A stretch of 64,000 nucleotides of DNA from Planctomycetota bacterium (GTDB lineage: Bacteria > Planctomycetota > UBA1135 > GCA-002686595): positions 1 to 64,000 of the forward strand of contig PKCK01000082.1 of the NCBI GenBank assembly GCA_002862085.1, written 5' to 3'. Positions 35,764 to 44,362 of the stretch are shown piece after piece. Each line of letters opens with the position of its first letter. Within the stretch, counting starts at the first letter, position 1. The position numbers and the translations under genes were made by a program. Under the pieces are notes generated by a model. It was not told where the DNA came from. It saw nothing but the letters and a program-made list of their open reading frames with translations, and did no database searches.

Positions 35764-36885
35764 ATGAAGTACTGGACGATCACCGCCCTCGCCGCCGCGG
35801 CGCCGCTCGTCGGTTGCTCGCCGCCGGAGACGGACGGCCCCGCTCCCTGGACGGGCGGTCTCGCGGAGGGCCTCGAAGAGATCGCGCGCCTCGCCGGCGC
35901 CGCGCAGCACGACGAGGCGCTCGTCGTCGCTGATCGCATGGTCGTGCCGGACGCGTACGCGCGCTTCCGCGCGAGCCTCGATCGATGGACGGGCGGCGTG
36001 CTCGAGCGCGTCCTCTCGCCGGTCACCGAGACCCTCGACTGGATCGGCGTCGACGCCCTGAGCGCGCGCGCGCTCGGTGAGGTGGCGTTCGCGCGCGGGG
36101 CCACCCTCGCGCTGCAAGCGAAGAGCCTGGAGGCCGACGAGCGTGACGCCGCCCTCCGAGACGCCGAGGATGCCTTCGAGCGCGCCCGAGCCGCCGCCAG
36201 CGATGTCCGCGCCGACGCCGTCTGCGCCCTCGGCGTGCTCGATCTCGTCGAAGGCGAGGCGGTGCGCGCCACGATCCCCGAGATCTCGGGCGCGCCGGCC
36301 GCCCCGACTCCCTCAACCGGGAGCCCGGGTGGTCCGCCGGCGACGGAGGACGACGCCCCCGATCCCCTCGAGGTCGCTCGCGGCCACTACCTCGCTGCGA
36401 AGGAGCACTTCGTCGAGGGCCTGCGCTTTCATCCGGACCGTCCCGGTGACGCTCGCCGCGCCGAGATCCGCGCGCTCACGCGCGCCGGGTCCGAGCTCTG
36501 CATCCGCCGTCTGCGCGAGCTCGACGAGCTCGAGCAGCAGCGCGAGGAGCAGCAGCCCCCCCCGGAGCAGCAGCCCCAGGACGGCGAGTCCGGTGAGGGC
36601 GACCCCGACGGAGAGCCCCAGGACCAGGAACCCTCCGAGCAGTCGCCCGAGGAGCAGCAGGAGGGCGAGGAGCCCGAGGAACAGCCGGAGGGTGAGGCCG
36701 ACGAGCAGGAGGGCGAGGAGCAGGAGTCGGAGCCGGACTCCGAGCAGGAGATCGAGGAGCGCGCCATGACCAAGGAGGAGCTCGAGCGGTTCCTCGAGGA
36801 GGCGCGCGAGAACCAGGAAGAGGGCGAGGAGCGTCGCCGCACCCTCATCCAGAAGCGCAAGGTCCCGACGCAGCGAGACTGGTGA
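35764..36885 (+). CDS. batC: BatC-like lipoprotein with Glu/Gln/Pro-rich region
   Basis: A 373-residue protein with a lipoprotein signal (MKYWTITALAAAAPLVGC). The N-terminal two thirds are helical and could hold TPR-like repeats (ALRDAEDAFERARAAASDV). Bases 36526-36770 encode a highly acidic Glu/Gln/Pro/Gly low-complexity stretch. The C-terminus ELERFLEEARENQEEGEERR then KVPTQRDW matches the conserved end of BatC proteins. GTG 35761 directly after the batB stop is an alternative start. It ends in an overlap with batD. Confidence 0.75.
   Translation: MKYWTITALAAAAPLVGCSPPETDGPAPWTGGLAEGLEEIARLAGAAQHDEALVVADRMVVPDAYARFRASLDRWTGGVLERVLSPVTETLDWIGVDALSARALGEVAFARGATLALQAKSLEADERDAALRDAEDAFERARAAASDVRADAVCALGVLDLVEGEAVRATIPEISGAPAAPTPSTGSPGGPPATEDDAPDPLEVARGHYLAAKEHFVEGLRFHPDRPGDARRAEIRALTRAGSELCIRRLRELDELEQQREEQQPPPEQQPQDGESGEGDPDGEPQDQEPSEQSPEEQQEGEEPEEQPEGEADEQEGEEQESEPDSEQEIEERAMTKEELERFLEEARENQEEGEERRRTLIQKRKVPTQRDW
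36526..36770 (+). repeat. Glu/Gln/Pro-rich low-complexity coding region
   Basis: About 80 codons of mostly Glu, Gln, Pro, Asp and Gly, with irregular GAGGAGCAG-type repeats. In the BatC-like protein it would form an extended, strongly acidic linker between the helical domain and the conserved C-terminus. Confidence 0.7.
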
Positions 36886-38678
36886 TGCACGCACCGATCC
36901 AACCCAAGACCCCGCCTCTCCGCCGCGTCCGGCGCGCGCTCATGCTCGTGGCGCCGCTCGCGCTGGTGACGCCCTTCGCGTCGGCGCAGCGCGGCGGCGC
37001 CTCCCAGAGCTCCGTCGACGTCTCGCTGACGAGCGGCTACGCGAAGCTCGGCGAGGAGGTGCGGATCGTCATCCGCGCCACGGTCAGCGGGAACCGCGAG
37101 GTGGGCGGGCTCGAGAGCATCGAGCTCCCCGAGGTGGAGGGGCTCGACTTCGGCCGGGTCATGGGACCGAGCACCTCGAGCCGCTTCGAGATGGACGGCC
37201 GGGGTCGCATGGTCGGGACCCAGACGCTGACCTACGCGGTCGCCGTGGCGGCCAGCCGGGTGGGGACCTTCGAGATCCCGCGGTTCCCCCTGCGGATCGA
37301 CGGCAGGGACATCACGGCGCCGGACGCGCCCATGACGCTGAAGGTGCTCGAGGACATCGAGGGCAGCCGCGCCCTGGTTCTCGAGCTCGAGGAGCTCCCC
37401 GCGCGAGTGTTCGAGGGCGAGCCCTACACGTTCGACCTGACCATCGGCTGGTCCATGGGGGTGCGCGGGGGGAGCGTCCTGCTGCAGGTCCCCTGGTGGG
37501 GCCGACAGGACGGTGTCATCGAGCTCCAGCCCCAGCTCACCGGCGCCGAGCGCGGCTTCCCCATCGATCGCCGCGGCCGCTCCGAGCTCGCCGTCAGCGA
37601 CCTCGGGGTGCGCGACCGCGACGGGGCTCCCTATCAGCTCTACCGTCTGCGCCGCCGCTTCGTCGCGACGCGCCCGGGGACCGTCAGCTTCCCCCGCACG
37701 GTCCTGGAGGTGTCCCGCGGGCGCGGGCGGGACGCCCTCTACCAGGTCGTCCCCGAGTTCTCGATCGAGGTCGTGCCGGTCCCCGAGGAGGGGCGGCCCC
37801 TCGACTGGACGGGGGCGGTCGGGCCGATCGAGGTCAGCCGTGATGCGCAGCGCCGGGACATCGACCTCGGCGACAGCCTGGAGCTCTCCGTGCGCTACTC
37901 GGGCAGCGGCAACCTCGAGTTCTTCGAGGCCCCCAAGCTCGAGCGTGTCGAGGGTTTCGAGCGCTTCCGCGTCCTCGCGAGCACCGACGAGAAGACGCCG
38001 TTCATGCGCGCGATCGAGTACGAGCTGGTCCCCATGGGGCCGGACGTCACCGAGGTACCGCCCATCCCCTTGAGCGTGTTCGACCCGGAGTCGGGTGGGT
38101 ACGTCACGATCGCGACCGAGCCCATGACCATCCGCGTCAGCGGCGCGGCGTCCGACGAGGAGGATCCCTTCGCGGGGCTCGGGTCGGGCGAGGTCCCGGA
38201 GGGGCGCGCTCCGACGCTGCGTGACATCCAGCCCCGACCGGTCACGACGGGGCCGCGCTCGACGGGCGGCGGGCCGGGGGCGGGCGCCGGTCTGATCGCG
38301 CTCCTCGTGGCCTTCGGCGGCTGGGTGACGACGCGGCGGGCGGTACGACGCAGCGGCGATCCCGGCGGCCGGCGGGCGCGAGCGAAGCGGGGCGCCCTCG
38401 GCGCGCTGCGCCGCGAGCTCCGCGGGGCGGACGGTCCCGGGGCCCGCGCCCTCGCGCTCGAGCGGTTCCTCGCAGCGCGCACGGGCACGTCGCCCGGCGA
38501 GTGGATCGGGCGTAGCTCGCTCGTCGGCTCCGTGGACGGGGCCTCGGCCGCGCTCGAGCGCAGCTTCACCGAGCTGCGCGAGCGCCTCGACCGCGCGGCC
38601 TACCAGGGCGGCGCCGCCGCGCCGGGGGACGACGAGGTCGTCGCGCTGGCCAGACGGATCGTGCAGGAGGTGCGCTGA
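36885..38678 (+). CDS. batD: BatD-like protein (oxygen tolerance)
   Basis: A 597-residue protein with a signal peptide (LMLVAPLALVTPFASAQ) and several extracytoplasmic immunoglobulin-like modules. The opening VDVSLTSGYAKLGEEVRIVI and the LTYAVAVAASRVGTFEIPRFPLRIDG segment are typical of BatD. A membrane helix (GAGLIALLVAFGGWV) precedes a cytosolic helical tail. BatD proteins are thought to bring VWA Bat proteins together in the periplasm. It starts in a TGATG overlap with batC and ends sharing a base with batE. Confidence 0.87.
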   Translation: MHAPIQPKTPPLRRVRRALMLVAPLALVTPFASAQRGGASQSSVDVSLTSGYAKLGEEVRIVIRATVSGNREVGGLESIELPEVEGLDFGRVMGPSTSSRFEMDGRGRMVGTQTLTYAVAVAASRVGTFEIPRFPLRIDGRDITAPDAPMTLKVLEDIEGSRALVLELEELPARVFEGEPYTFDLTIGWSMGVRGGSVLLQVPWWGRQDGVIELQPQLTGAERGFPIDRRGRSELAVSDLGVRDRDGAPYQLYRLRRRFVATRPGTVSFPRTVLEVSRGRGRDALYQVVPEFSIEVVPVPEEGRPLDWTGAVGPIEVSRDAQRRDIDLGDSLELSVRYSGSGNLEFFEAPKLERVEGFERFRVLASTDEKTPFMRAIEYELVPMGPDVTEVPPIPLSVFDPESGGYVTIATEPMTIRVSGAASDEEDPFAGLGSGEVPEGRAPTLRDIQPRPVTTGPRSTGGGPGAGAGLIALLVAFGGWVTTRRAVRRSGDPGGRRARAKRGALGALRRELRGADGPGARALALERFLAARTGTSPGEWIGRSSLVGSVDGASAALERSFTELRERLDRAAYQGGAAAPGDDEVVALARRIVQEVR

Positions 38679-39463
38679 TGTTCGCGCGTACGACGCGGGG
38701 CGCGCTGGCGCTCCTGTTCCTCATGAGCGGGCTCCTCCTCGGAGCCGACAGCGCCCACGCCCAGGCCGAGGATGGCGCGGGGCCCGGGGCGACGCTGTGG
38801 AGGACCGGCGACAGGGACGCCGCGGTGCGCGCGTGGACCGAGGCCCTCGAAGCAGCCGAGGCGCCCGCCGCCGAGCGCGCGCGCCTCGCCTACAACCTCG
38901 GCGTCGCGGCCCACCGCGACGAGGATCCGCTCCTCGCGGTCGCGTGGTTCACGGCGTGCCTGCGCCTCGATCCGCGCCATCGAGACGCCCGCGCGAACCT
39001 GGCCATCGCCCGGACGGACGCCGCGCTCGAGGACGCCGACGGGGGAGGCCCCGCGTCGGCTGTCCTGGGCTGGGCGCGCCGCTACACCCGAAGTGAGGCC
39101 GAGTGGCTGGCCGTGCTCGGGAGCGTCCTGCTCCTCGCCGGCGGTCTCCTGGAGGCTTTCCGCGGCCGACCGGCGCGCATGGCCCTCTTCCTCGGCGTGG
39201 CGGTGCAGCCGGTGATGTGGGCGCCCCTGGCGGTGGCCATCGCGTCCGACGTGCCCGACGCGCACATGGTGGTCGAGCCCCGCGGGCTCCAGGTCCATCC
39301 CATGCCCGAGCCGGGTACCGACAAGGTCGGCAAGCTCGCGGCCGGTGACGTCGTCGAGGCCCTCGACGAGCTCCCCGGGTGGCGCAAGGTTCGCTTCGAG
39401 GGGGAGGAGCGCTGGGTCCGCGCGAGCGGCCTCGCGCCGCTCGACCTGGATCCGGGCCTTTGA
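38678..39463 (+). CDS. batE: BatE-like TPR and SH3 domain protein
   Basis: A 261-residue exported protein: signal peptide (FLMSGLLLGADSAHAQ), two or three TPR units (RLAYNLGVAAHRDEDPLLAV, FTACLRLDPRHRDARANL), two membrane helices (about 145-185) and a C-terminal bacterial SH3 domain (GKLAAGDVVEALDELPGW, RWVRASGLAPLDL). This is the BatE arrangement. It is the last gene of the operon, coupled to batD by a TGATG overlap, and is followed 31 bp later by the sulfatase-fold gene. Confidence 0.85.
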   Translation: MFARTTRGALALLFLMSGLLLGADSAHAQAEDGAGPGATLWRTGDRDAAVRAWTEALEAAEAPAAERARLAYNLGVAAHRDEDPLLAVAWFTACLRLDPRHRDARANLAIARTDAALEDADGGGPASAVLGWARRYTRSEAEWLAVLGSVLLLAGGLLEAFRGRPARMALFLGVAVQPVMWAPLAVAIASDVPDAHMVVEPRGLQVHPMPEPGTDKVGKLAAGDVVEALDELPGWRKVRFEGEERWVRASGLAPLDLDPGL

Positions 39464-39494
39464 CCTCGGGGGCGGTCGTGTCACGATCACGCTG

Positions 39495-40979
39495 ATGAGC
39501 CTCTCTCGCACAGCGCGTCGCGCCGCCCCCGTGGCCGCCTGCCTCGGGCTCTTCGCCGGCTGCGGCGAATCCGAGCTGCCGCTGGCCCGGGTCCGGGACG
39601 GGCAGGCCGAGATCACGGGGCAGGGGGTCCTGGTCGTGGTGGTCGACGGCCTCCGCTGGGACCACACGTCGCTCGCGGGCTACGACCGGGACACGACGCC
39701 CTTCCTGCGCAGCTTCGCGAGCGAGGGGATGGTCTTCACGGACGCCTGGTCGCCCACGGCCTCGCGGCTCGGAGCGCACGTGGCGATCCTGACCGGCTGC
39801 GACCCCGCCCTGGCGCGCCCGCCGCGTGCCACCGAGACGGAGGAGGAGGAGCTCACCGACTCCTGGTTCCTCCCCTCCTCCCTCGACCTGATGGGTCAGC
39901 CGTTCCTCGGAGCCGGTTGGACGACGGCGGCCTTCGTCGACGACCCGGACATCGCCGAGTTGCGCAGCTTCGACCGAGGCTTCCGGGAGTTCATCGCCTA
40001 CGGCGGCGGTCCGGAGAACGAGGACGACGACGGCCAGGTCGGGGTGATCGGCGTGGGCGGACGCTTCGTCCAGTGGCTCTACGCCGAGCCCCTCGACCAG
40101 AACTGGTTCGCCTACGTCCACCTCGACGACCTGGAGCGGGTGCTCGCGGACCGCGAGGAGGGCTCCGCCTACCGCGCCAATCCGGAGCGGGACGATTGGG
40201 CGCCGCGGCCGGAGCTCTCGCGGGTCCCGCCGATCGGGATCACCGAGCCGATGCTGCACGCCCTCCCTCCCTCCCGGGCCGCGGAGGGGGAGCCGCTCAC
40301 GCTGGGCCAGTACGAGCTGCGGTACGACCGCGGGATCCGCGCGATCGACAAGAGCCTGAGGCGACTCGTGGGCTACGCGGACAACTTCGGGCGGGCCGAG
40401 AACCTCACCATCGTCATCGTGGGCAGCCACGGACTCTCCCTCGGCGAGGGGGGCCTGTACCTGCAGGCGGGACGCGCTGCCGAGGCGGATCTCCACGTGC
40501 CGCTCATCCTGCGGCCGTCGAGGGCCCTCGAGGAGGAGCTCGGATGGGACGAAGAGGAGCGCGGCCGCCGCGCCGGCGGCATCGTGAGCCTCGCCGACCT
40601 CGCGCCGACCCTCGTCGAGCTCCTCGATCTGCGGCCGCCTGAGCACGTCCAAGGGGTCTCGCTGGTGCCCATGCTCCGGGACCCCGAGGCCGTCGTCCGG
40701 GACCGGGTCTTCCTGCGCGCGTCCGCCCTCGGAGGTCGCGGGGTCGCGGAGCCTGACGCGGTGCTGACCGCCGCGGACGATGGGGTGGTGAGCGTGCGCG
40801 CCCGCGGGGCCGGGTCGGAGCACGCCCTCGACGCGGGGCGAGGGACGTCCCTCCTGGATTCGTGGGCGGCGTTCCAGCTCCTGGAGCGCAGGGCGCTCCA
40901 CTTCGGCGAGAGGGAGAGCGGCGTGGATCCGCGCGCGGAGCTCTTGCTGCTGCAGGGCGCCGCGGGCGCGACGCGCTGA
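39495..40979 (+). CDS. Second sulfatase-fold lipoprotein with altered active site
   Basis: A 494-residue protein with a lipoprotein signal (PVAACLGLFAGC). The first metal motif is well kept (VLVVVVDGLRWDHTSLAGYD, D51). The nucleophile region is SPTASRLGAHVAILTG, in which the position held by Cys or Ser in sulfatases is Arg91; the late DHG motif reads GSHG. Both changes argue against formylglycine-type sulfatase activity, although a phosphotransferase or binding role is possible. VSLADLAPTLVELLDLRPPE is the usual C-terminal region. It follows batE by 31 bp and may be cotranscribed. Confidence 0.75.
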   Translation: MSLSRTARRAAPVAACLGLFAGCGESELPLARVRDGQAEITGQGVLVVVVDGLRWDHTSLAGYDRDTTPFLRSFASEGMVFTDAWSPTASRLGAHVAILTGCDPALARPPRATETEEEELTDSWFLPSSLDLMGQPFLGAGWTTAAFVDDPDIAELRSFDRGFREFIAYGGGPENEDDDGQVGVIGVGGRFVQWLYAEPLDQNWFAYVHLDDLERVLADREEGSAYRANPERDDWAPRPELSRVPPIGITEPMLHALPPSRAAEGEPLTLGQYELRYDRGIRAIDKSLRRLVGYADNFGRAENLTIVIVGSHGLSLGEGGLYLQAGRAAEADLHVPLILRPSRALEEELGWDEEERGRRAGGIVSLADLAPTLVELLDLRPPEHVQGVSLVPMLRDPEAVVRDRVFLRASALGGRGVAEPDAVLTAADDGVVSVRARGAGSEHALDAGRGTSLLDSWAAFQLLERRALHFGERESGVDPRAELLLLQGAAGATR

Positions 40980-41019
40980 AAGCCCGCCGGCCTTCGCAGA
41001 GCTCGCGCGCCGTCGGAGC

Positions 41020-41799
41020 TCAGCTGCGCGGGCCGAGGTCGGGCGCTCGCTCCTCGTCACCTCCGCCAGGGCCGAACGCCACGTCCTCGGGCGGGCCGCT
41101 CTCGAGCTCCGCGGCCTGGCGAGCGGCGGGCGGCTTGACCGAGGTCCGGTGGAGTACCCAGCCGTGGGGGGCGTCCTCGAGCAGGATGCCGCTCCCGGTC
41201 GCGATGTGCATGCGGTGGCTGGCCACGGGCGGGATGCCGACCGCGGCCGCCACCACGGCCCGGATGATCTGGCGGTGCGCGGTGATGACCGCCACCTGCC
41301 CGGCGGCCGCGCGCGCCGCCCCCTCCAAGCACGAGAGCCCGCGCGCGATCAGATCGGCCTCGCTCTCTCCCCCGTGTCCCCGCCAGGAGAGCGGATCCTC
41401 CCAGTAGGCGTCCGCATCGGCGTCCCAGCGCGCCCGGTACTCGTCGGCGTCGAGGCCCTGCCATCGGCCGCGGTGGACCTCCCTCAGCCCGTCCTCGATG
41501 CGGAGCTCGAGGCCCGTCGCGCGCGCGAGGCCCTCGCCCATGGCGCGGGCCCGGACGAGAGGAGAGCTCCAGATGGTCCGCAGACCGTCGAGGGCGGCCA
41601 GGGACTCGACCGCGGCGCGGGTCTCCTCCTCGCCCTGCGCGCTCAGCGGGACGTCCGTGTCACCGTAGCTGGCGTGGGGTGCGTCCACGTGTCCGTGGCG
41701 GACGAGCCACAGCGTCGACCCGGTCCCGGAGGAGGGGAGCGGCTCGCGCGGCGGTTCCGCGACGGCGCCTTCGGGGGGAGCGGGGGGATCGAGCTGCAT
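41020..41799 (-). CDS. Histidine phosphatase family protein (phosphoglycerate-mutase-like)
   Basis: A 259-residue enzyme of the RHG branch. The catalytic motif is TLWLVRHGHVDAPHASYGDT, followed by WSSPLVRARAMGEGLA, the Glu of LREVHRGRWQGLDA, and the second His in VAVITAHRQIIRAVV. This set fits the CobC/PhoE/GpmB-type phosphatases. ATG 41799 is chosen since the frame upstream continues through the ferredoxin promoter region with no family similarity. The gene diverges from ferredoxin and converges on the sulfatase-fold gene. The substrate cannot be set: alpha-ribazole phosphate, a sugar phosphate or a general phosphomonoester are all possible. Confidence 0.88.
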   Translation of the reverse strand: MQLDPPAPPEGAVAEPPREPLPSSGTGSTLWLVRHGHVDAPHASYGDTDVPLSAQGEEETRAAVESLAALDGLRTIWSSPLVRARAMGEGLARATGLELRIEDGLREVHRGRWQGLDADEYRARWDADADAYWEDPLSWRGHGGESEADLIARGLSCLEGAARAAAGQVAVITAHRQIIRAVVAAAVGIPPVASHRMHIATGSGILLEDAPHGWVLHRTSVKPPAARQAAELESGPPEDVAFGPGGGDEERAPDLGPRS

Positions 41800-41958
41800 G
41801 GATTTTTTGGGCTGGTGTCGCGGATCGCGCGGACCATCATGTGCCGACGCCCGGGCCGAGGGCACCCCTCGCGGCCCGAACGTCGCGGTCGCCCGTCCGG
41901 GCGCCGCGTCCCACCCCAAGCGCACCGATCCTGCGCGCACGACCCCACAGAGCGCCCC

Positions 41959-42243
41959 ATGCCCCAACTCACCTTCGCGGCCACCGGCGAGAGCTACGAC
42001 GTTCCCGAGGGGACGCGCTTCCTGGACTTCTGCCAGGAGAACAACCTTCCCCACGACTTCGGTTGCACCGTCGGCAGCTGCGGCACGTGCGCCTGCGTCG
42101 TGACCGAGGGCGCCGAGAGCCTCCCGTCGATCGGCGACGAGGAGTCCGAGACGGTCGAGATGGCCACGGACGAGGAGGGCGCGCGCCTCGGCTGCCAGCT
42201 CGTCATCACCGGCGACATCACCGTCCGCGCCGCCGAGGTCTGA
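41959..42243 (+). CDS. Plant-type 2Fe-2S ferredoxin
   Basis: A 94-residue ferredoxin with cluster ligands C36-x4-C41-x2-C44 (GCTVGSCGTCACVV) and C79 (RLGCQL). The sequence closely resembles the ferredoxin domain at the N-terminus of NqrF-like and methane-monooxygenase-reductase-like proteins. It is a single-gene unit, divergent from the histidine phosphatase gene with 159 bp between them, and ends at a strong hairpin. Partner reductase and acceptor are not evident locally. Confidence 0.93.
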   Translation: MPQLTFAATGESYDVPEGTRFLDFCQENNLPHDFGCTVGSCGTCACVVTEGAESLPSIGDEESETVEMATDEEGARLGCQLVITGDITVRAAEV

Positions 42244-42308
42244 TCGCGCCGAAGTGAGCGTCGAAGCGGGAGGCCGTCGATCGCGGCCGGTGCTCCCGCG
42301 ATGACGTG

Positions 42309-42361
42309 GGCGAGGGGTCCGGGCAGCGAGCGTCAGCGCTCAGCTGCCCGGGCCCCTCGCC
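42309..42361. terminator. Large hairpin between ferredoxin and glpD-like gene
   Basis: Arms 42309-42327 and 42343-42361 pair over 19 bp with one G-T wobble, and the inner GAGCG/CGCTC extends the stem. On the plus strand the tail is GTTCGATCC. The right arm covers the last codons of the convergent glpD-like gene (stop at 42342-42340), so one structure serves both directions. Confidence 0.65.
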
Positions 42362-43653
42362 GTTCGATCCCAGACGTCGACGTCCTCGAGCTTCGGCAGG
42401 ACGAGCGTGCTCGTGTCCGCCCGGCGCGCCGCGTGCGACGGCAGCGATCCGCGCACCTCGTCCAGCACCTCCGCCGCGGTGTGCCGGTACCCCGTGAGCT
42501 TGCCGCCGTAGACGGTGAGCCAGCTCGGAGCGCGCCCGTCGTCCTTCAGGAAGACGACGTCCCGCGGTCTCGAGAAGGCGTCGCCCGCCGCGCGCGGAAG
42601 AACGCGGAGCCCCGCCCAGCTGTCGACGAGGTCCCCGCGGCTCTCGGGGAAGAAGCGCCGGTGCACGCCGAGGAGGTAGTCGACCTCCTGCTCGGTCGGC
42701 GAGATCCGGGCGGGATCGCCGTCGTAGACCCGCTCGGTCGTCCCGATCATGATCCTCCCGCGCCACGGGACCGAGAAGACCGCGCGTCGGTCGCTGGGCG
42801 CCTCGGTGTAGTAGATGCCGCGGCGCAGCTCGCCCTCGATCTCGACGTGGGTGCCGCCGACGAGGTCCACCTCGCGGACCGGCGGTGACGGCGAGGCCAG
42901 GGAGTTGACGCGGTTCGCCCAGGGCCCCGAGGCGTTGACGACCACCCGGGCGCGGGCGCTCCGCTCGCAGCCCCCGCGCAGGAAGTGGACCCGCCACCCG
43001 TCCCCCTCGCGCTCCGCGCGTGCGACCTCGGCGCCCGCGTCCGCGAGGGCTCCGAGGTCGATGGCGCTCCGCAGGACCGCCCTGCAGAGCGCCGCGTCGT
43101 TGGTCTGGCCGTCGAAGTAACGGAACACCGCGCGGAGCCCCGCCGTGTCGAGGCCGTCGAGGCCATCCCACTCTCGTCGCGGCAGGCTCGAGAAGCGGGT
43201 GGTGGAGCGGAGCCGGCCCAGGAGCGCGTAGAGGCTCAGACCGGCGCGGATCGTCCAGCGGCTCCGGCTCGCGTCGCGATGGATGGGGATGTGGAAGGGG
43301 ACGAGGCGCACGAGGTGGGGCGCGATCTCGAGCAGGATGCGCCGCTCCGCGAGGGACTCGGCGACGAGGCGGAGCTGGAGCGTCTCCAGGTAGCGCAGGC
43401 CACCGTGGATCAGCTTGCTCGAGCGGCTGGAGGTGCCGATGGCCGCCTCGCGGCGCTCGAGCAGACCCGCGCGCAGGCCCGCGGCTGCCGCGGCCTGGAG
43501 CACGCCGACACCCTGGATGCCCCCGCCGATGACCAGGAGATCGAGGTCCGCGCCGTCCACGCGGGTCTCGCTCTCGGGGGTGGGCGGCGCGGGCCGGCCT
43601 GGGCCCGTTCCCGGATGTCGCTCGCCCGGCGGCTCGCCTGTCGGGCCATTCAT
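42340..43653 (-). CDS. glpD: FAD-dependent glycerol-3-phosphate dehydrogenase-like protein, short form
   Basis: A 437-residue GlpD-like flavoprotein. The FAD-binding motif is LLVIGGGIQGVG (residues 40-50), followed by the family segments SRSSKLIHGGLRYLE, the Glu/Arg-rich VPWRGRIMIGTTE, and WLTVYGGKLTGYRHTA. These suit oxidation of glycerol 3-phosphate with electrons passed to quinone. The protein ends about 30 residues after GGKLTGYR, so the roughly 100-residue helical C-terminal domain of GlpD (about 500 residues in E. coli) is missing. ATG 43653 adds a 35-residue Pro/Gly-rich lead before the fold. A GGAAGG is near the start. Confidence 0.85.
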   Translation of the reverse strand: MNGPTGEPPGERHPGTGPGRPAPPTPESETRVDGADLDLLVIGGGIQGVGVLQAAAAAGLRAGLLERREAAIGTSSRSSKLIHGGLRYLETLQLRLVAESLAERRILLEIAPHLVRLVPFHIPIHRDASRSRWTIRAGLSLYALLGRLRSTTRFSSLPRREWDGLDGLDTAGLRAVFRYFDGQTNDAALCRAVLRSAIDLGALADAGAEVARAEREGDGWRVHFLRGGCERSARARVVVNASGPWANRVNSLASPSPPVREVDLVGGTHVEIEGELRRGIYYTEAPSDRRAVFSVPWRGRIMIGTTERVYDGDPARISPTEQEVDYLLGVHRRFFPESRGDLVDSWAGLRVLPRAAGDAFSRPRDVVFLKDDGRAPSWLTVYGGKLTGYRHTAAEVLDEVRGSLPSHAARRADTSTLVLPKLEDVDVWDRTARGPGS

Positions 43654-43713
43654 GACCACGAACCTTCCATTCGCCTCCCTCGATCGCAAGGATGGACCGC
43701 GGAGGCACCGCAC

Positions 43714-44238
43714 ATGACTCTCTTCAACACCCGCGCCCTGGGGGCGCGAACCGCACTCGTGGGGGCGATGCTCGTCGGCTCGCTCACCTTCGTTTCGTGC
43801 TCCAGCACGATCCCGCCCTTCAACGCTCCGATCCAGGAGCTGCGAGGCTTCAAGTCGCGCACGTTCCGCGGCACGGCCGAGGAGCTCCGCCCGGCGGTCA
43901 TCGAGACCCTGCGCGAGGTGGGCTTCGAGGTCCACACGCGCGGCGAGGACCTCACGTTCATCAGCGGCAACCGTGGCATGGGCGCCGCCGCCGTGGGTGA
44001 CCGCCGCGAGTGGACCCGCGTCGGCGTCCAGGTACGCCAGGTGGACATGCACCGCCGCGCGCCGCGGACCCTGATCGAGATCGACGCCGAGACGATCCAG
44101 GGCTCGAGCGAGGGCGCCATCGAGGCCAGCTTCGGCTCGGTCCCCAGCGCCTTCTACGAGGACTTCTTCCAGCGGGTCGAGGCCCGGGCCGAGGCCCTGC
44201 GCCCGAGGCCGGTGACCGGCTTCCTCATGCCGCGCTAG
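43714..44238 (+). CDS. Small conserved lipoprotein
   Basis: A 174-residue protein with a lipoprotein signal (ALVGAMLVGSLTFVSC). The mature part holds a compact alpha/beta domain: ELRPAVIETLREVGFEVHTR, TRVGVQVRQVDMHRRAPRT and SAFYEDFFQRVEARAEALR. I do not recognise a named family. GGAGG at 43701-43705 lies 8 nt before ATG 43714, one of the best ribosome binding sites in the window. It diverges from the glpD-like gene with 60 bp between the starts. Confidence 0.75.
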   Translation: MTLFNTRALGARTALVGAMLVGSLTFVSCSSTIPPFNAPIQELRGFKSRTFRGTAEELRPAVIETLREVGFEVHTRGEDLTFISGNRGMGAAAVGDRREWTRVGVQVRQVDMHRRAPRTLIEIDAETIQGSSEGAIEASFGSVPSAFYEDFFQRVEARAEALRPRPVTGFLMPR

Positions 44239-44362
44239 GGCGAGCGATCCCGGCCCGGGGCACACCCGGGGCGCGGCTCACCAGGGGCCACGTCTCGCCT
44301 CAAGGGTGGGGCGGGCAGGAGGACGACGAGGGACAGAGCCCTCCGTCCACGCCTGCTCCGCC

